Positions 61,357 to 64,000 of a stretch of 64,000 nucleotides of DNA are shown here, piece after piece (within the stretch, counting starts at the first letter, position 1; every line of letters begins with the position of its first letter). This DNA is from Bacteroides ilei. Lineage in GTDB: Bacteria > Bacteroidota > Bacteroidia > Bacteroidales > Bacteroidaceae. A program made the translations under genes and the position numbers. The stretch is taken from positions 1,127,997 through 1,191,996 of the forward strand of contig NZ_LT635801.1 in NCBI RefSeq assembly GCF_900128495.1. The letters run 5' to 3'. The notes beneath the pieces were generated by a model that made no database searches, was not told the DNA's origin, and was given only the letters and a program-made list of their open reading frames with translations.

Positions 61357-61824
61357 ATGAGTAAAGTTATTATTAATTCCTACGAAGAGTTTGAAAAGTT
61401 ATTGGGACAGCAGATTGGAGTTTCCGACTGGTTGGAAGTAACTCAGGAACGGATTAACCAGTTTGCGGACGCTACATTGGACCATCAGTGGATTCATGTG
61501 GACGTGGAACGCGCCAAAGTGGAAAGTCCGTTCAAGAGTACGATTGTACATGGATATCTGACATTGTCCCTTCTGCCTTATTTCTGGAATCAGATTATAG
61601 AGGTGAATAACCTGAAGATGATGGTAAACTACGGTATGGACAAGATGAAGTTTGGACAGGCAGTGTTGTCTGGACAACGCATCCGTATGACAGCTGAGCT
61701 ACATTCTTTGGTCAACCTGCGTGGAACGGCAAAAGCCGAAATCAAGTTTTTCATTGAGATTGAAGGCCAGAAGAAGAAAGCGTTGGAAGGTATCGCTACT
61801 TTCCTGTATTATTTCAATAACTGA
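61357..61824 (+). CDS. MaoC-like (R)-specific enoyl-CoA hydratase
   Basis: This 155-residue hot-dog-fold protein has the hydratase-2 motif with catalytic D42 and H47 (FADATLDHQWIHVD), and STIVHGYLTLSLLPYF. It would hydrate trans-2-enoyl-CoA to (R)-3-hydroxyacyl-CoA. No acyl-CoA partner genes are adjacent; the acyl-CoA synthetase at 22.8 kb is not linked. It has its own -7 box. Confidence 0.92.
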   Translation: MSKVIINSYEEFEKLLGQQIGVSDWLEVTQERINQFADATLDHQWIHVDVERAKVESPFKSTIVHGYLTLSLLPYFWNQIIEVNNLKMMVNYGMDKMKFGQAVLSGQRIRMTAELHSLVNLRGTAKAEIKFFIEIEGQKKKALEGIATFLYYFNN

Positions 61825-61910
61825 CAGAAACAGTGGAATAGGCCGGGTGCAGGTTGTATATGAGGTCTGTGCCTGGTCTAATTTGTTTCTTTTCGTATGG
61901 AAAGTGAAGA

Positions 61911-62621
61911 ATGATGAATCGGATAGAATTGGCTGGACAACTCCGTTTGTGGGCAAAGCAGTACCATACCCGTGACTTTATAAATTCAGATCCGGTACAG
62001 TTTCCGCATCGGTACCGGGAGCGGCAGGATATAGAAATCAGCGGATTGCTTACTGCTATATTGAGTTTCGGCAACAGAAGACAAATTCTTAAAAAAGCCG
62101 ATGAGTTAGACGTAATGATGCATCATGCACCGCTACGGTATGTGTTGTCGGGGCAATGGAGGCAGGATTTCAGGGAAGATGACGGTAGAAGCTTTTACAG
62201 GATGCTTTCGTATGCTACGTTCCGCTCTTATTTTGAAAAATTATTTCCGGTTTATACTTCATATGGAAGTCTGGAGGATGCGTTATTACTTCTGGAAGGG
62301 AATCCGATGCAGAAATTATGTACTTTTCTGGAGGTTTCCGACCGTAGTCCGCAGAAGAAGTTGAACATGTTTCTACGTTGGATGGTGCGCCGTGATTCTG
62401 ATGTTGATTTTGGTATCTGGCGGCATATGGATCCGGCCGATTTGCTTATCCCGCTTGATACACATGTATGTCGGGTGGCCTTTGATCTTGGACTGGTAGA
62501 GAAACAGACGTTTTCTTTGGCTTCGGCCCGCAAGATAACCGATGCATTGGCCGAAATTTTTCCGGGTGATCCCTGCTTGGGCGATTTTGCTCTTTTCGGT
62601 TATGGCATCAATCATGTATAA
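61911..62621 (+). CDS. TIGR02757/DUF2400 family protein
   Basis: This 236-residue protein matches the DUF2400 family (TIGR02757): DPVQFPHRYRERQDIEISGL, the LLTAILSFGNRRQILKKADE helical core, KKLNMFLRWMVRRDS, LIPLDTHVCRVAFDLGL and a C-terminal GDFALFGYGIN. The helical core with VDTHV-like residues recalls HhH-GPD DNA-glycosylase folds, but no catalytic Lys/Asp pair is proven. It is 18 bp upstream of sbcD and probably co-transcribed, which fits a DNA-repair role. A second ATG (61914) is possible. Confidence 0.88.
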   Translation: MMNRIELAGQLRLWAKQYHTRDFINSDPVQFPHRYRERQDIEISGLLTAILSFGNRRQILKKADELDVMMHHAPLRYVLSGQWRQDFREDDGRSFYRMLSYATFRSYFEKLFPVYTSYGSLEDALLLLEGNPMQKLCTFLEVSDRSPQKKLNMFLRWMVRRDSDVDFGIWRHMDPADLLIPLDTHVCRVAFDLGLVEKQTFSLASARKITDALAEIFPGDPCLGDFALFGYGINHV

Positions 62622-62639
62622 TATTTGTATTGTAGGAAA

Positions 62640-63881
62640 ATGATAAGAATTCTGGCTACAGGAGATTGGCATTTGGGCAATAATTTTCATGGATTCGACA
62701 GGCAGGAAGAACATGAACATTTTTTGCGGTGGCTGCTTGATACGATAGCAGAAAAACATCCCGATGCATTGTTGGTGTCGGGTGATGTGTTCGATTCGGC
62801 TAATCCTTCGGCAGCCTCCCAGGAACTGTATTATACGTTTTTGGACGATTTGAGCCGATGTTTTTCTGAGCTTCAGACGGTTATCATTGCCGGGAACCAT
62901 GATTCGGCAGCCCGACTGGAGGCGTCCCGACAGATTCTGGAGCGTCACAAGGTTTATGTACGTGGATTGTGTCCGAAGACAGAAAATGGGGAAATTTCCG
63001 TTGATGACCTGTTGGTTCCTCTTCATGCTTGCGACGGCTCCGGTGAACGTGCCTGGGTTTTGGCGGTTCCATATCTGAGAATCGGTGATTTCCGTCGGGG
63101 AGCTGGATACGGTGAAGGTATGTCCGAATGTCTGGAAGAACTGGTTTCACGGGCCGGATCCAGACGGGAATCCGGTAAGGAAGCTATGATTTTGCTGGCC
63201 CATCTGTATGCTACGGGCAGTATGATTGCCGACAATTCATCCGAGCGGATTGTTGTGGGCGGTTCGGAGATGGTGGATCTGCATGGATTGGAATCTCAAG
63301 TGACATTGGGGGTACTGGGACATCTGCATAAGAACCAGTATCTGGGGGATAGACGTGTTTTTGTTTATCCGGGAAGTGCTTTGCCCATGTCATTTACTGA
63401 GCGTAGTTACCGTCATGGAGTTGTCTATTATGAAATAGAAGATGGAGAGTTGAATGGGGTCTCCGAATTTATTTCCTATCCTTTGCAGCATCCGTTGTTG
63501 TCGCTTCCCGATAAGCCGGCTCCGCTGGAGAATGTCTTGGATATATTGTCGGGATTGCCTGATGGCCAGAATGATGCGAGTGCTCCGTATCTGGAGGTGA
63601 ATGTCTTGCTGGATACTCCGGTGGCTGGCATCAATAAGCAGATAGAAGATGTGCTTTTACATAAACATGTACGGTTATGCCGGACCGTGATTTCATATCG
63701 GGTGCCGGTAACCGGGAGTGACGATGTGGAACTGGAATCGGTGGAAGATCTGTTGAATCTGAATCCGGTTGAGGTTATCAGGAAAAGTTATTTGAACAAG
63801 TATAAATGTGAGATGCGTCCGGAGCTGGAAGCATTGGCTATGCAGGCGGTCGAGGCTGCCCGTAAAGAGGGGGAGGAATGA
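62640..63881 (+). CDS. sbcD: Exonuclease SbcCD, subunit D
   Basis: This 413-residue calcineurin-type phosphoesterase is the nuclease subunit of SbcCD (Rad50/Mre11 type), which cleaves hairpins and processes DNA ends. Metal-binding motifs in order: GDWHLG (D9, H11), SGDVFDSANP, AGNHDSAARL, LLAHLYATG and LGHLHKNQ. ATG 62640 gives MIRILATGDWH. It overlaps sbcC by 4 bases (ATGA). Confidence 0.95.
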   Translation: MIRILATGDWHLGNNFHGFDRQEEHEHFLRWLLDTIAEKHPDALLVSGDVFDSANPSAASQELYYTFLDDLSRCFSELQTVIIAGNHDSAARLEASRQILERHKVYVRGLCPKTENGEISVDDLLVPLHACDGSGERAWVLAVPYLRIGDFRRGAGYGEGMSECLEELVSRAGSRRESGKEAMILLAHLYATGSMIADNSSERIVVGGSEMVDLHGLESQVTLGVLGHLHKNQYLGDRRVFVYPGSALPMSFTERSYRHGVVYYEIEDGELNGVSEFISYPLQHPLLSLPDKPAPLENVLDILSGLPDGQNDASAPYLEVNVLLDTPVAGINKQIEDVLLHKHVRLCRTVISYRVPVTGSDDVELESVEDLLNLNPVEVIRKSYLNKYKCEMRPELEALAMQAVEAARKEGEE

Positions 63882-64000
63882 TGAAGATTCTGAAAGTGAC
63901 CATGTTTAACCTTGCTTCTCTGGAAGGAAAGCAGGTAATCGATTTTGAAAGCGGTCCGTTGAAGGATGCCGATCTCTTCTCGATCGTGGGGGAGACAGGC
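63878..64000 (+). CDS. sbcC: Exonuclease SbcCD, subunit C, N-terminal start
   Basis: The first 41 codons are visible: MMKILKVTMFNLASLEGKQV, then VIDFESGPLKDADLFSIVGETG, the opening of the Walker A motif (GETGAGKST in the family). It is cut by the window edge. Start and sbcD stop overlap (ATGA), with a second ATG at 63881. As the Rad50-type SMC ATPase it would pair with SbcD. Confidence 0.92.
   Translation, partial: MMKILKVTMFNLASLEGKQVIDFESGPLKDADLFSIVGETG

Noticed and set aside
1..64000. tRNA or rRNA genes
   Set aside because: No T-loop GGTTCGA/CCA-type or rRNA signatures were noticed in the intergenic regions; a covariance search would settle this.

Overview
The window looks like the chromosome of a gut Bacteroidales, most likely a Bacteroides or Phocaeicola species. 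Gene content supports this: a Nudix-type xylose regulator beside xylBA, a GH36 alpha-galactosidase, a sialate esterase, a lipoprotein pullulanase, HcpR/Hcp and DUF4286-ruvC. Many genes are preceded by an exact Bacteroides-type -7 box (TAnnTTTG), sometimes with a TTG/TTTG about 20 bp upstream, and almost no gene has a strong Shine-Dalgarno. I see no prophage, CRISPR array, rRNA or tRNA. The only clear mobile element is one intact IS1182-family insertion sequence at 40764-42607.

Layout. At 1-5300 lie the 5' part of thiD (reverse), then xylR-xylB-xylA ending at a strong terminator, then a short-type mannose-1-phosphate guanylyltransferase. From 5.3 to 13 kb are a DUF4377-like lipoprotein, thiol peroxidase, mazG-popT (DUF368), a small winged-helix protein, rarA with a 2-hydroxyacid dehydrogenase and a C_GCAxxG_C_C protein, and a divergent SnoaL/HxlR pair. 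From 13 to 25 kb are glnS, a TPR protein, the addA-addB recombination helicase-nuclease and an acyl-CoA synthetase. From 24.6 to 32 kb are DUF4286-ruvC-pulA-ABC ATPase, a dicarboxylate symporter and a GNAT-nitrilase fusion. From 32 to 39 kb the genes are mostly on the reverse strand: rfbA-rfbC, an HD protein, a TerB/J-domain protein, amtB and alpha-galactosidase. From 39 to 47 kb are the sialate esterase, the IS, hsp20, an SGNH hydrolase, YitT, and metY divergent from an Lrp regulator. From 47 to 64 kb are an SDR, PBP1A, a BASS transporter with a phosphatase, a redox/Tat operon (52.3-57.2 kb), a DUF4112 protein, a second BASS-like transporter, hcpR divergent from hcp, a MaoC hydratase, a DUF2400 protein and sbcD-sbcC (sbcC runs off the end).

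The most system-like region is 52307-57197. A membrane polyferredoxin (NapH-like half fused to a NapG-like half, with a twin-arginine motif inside the protein), a twin-arginine aldo/keto reductase with two ferredoxin motifs, a DUF1893 protein and an ECF-type S component are followed by tatA and tatC, so the exporter is encoded with its apparent cargo.

A second unexplained signal is three intergenic stretches (5345-5414, 43207-43278, 47815-47890). Each holds four short motif copies spaced 20-22 bp, two helical turns apart, with a different motif at each site.

Other readable regulation: a perfect palindrome (TGTAAC-N4-GTTACA) placed for class II activation of hcp by the divergent Crp/Fnr protein; a 13-bp palindrome lying over both -33 regions of the divergent metY/lrp promoters; and an inverted repeat between the HxlR regulator and its SnoaL neighbour.
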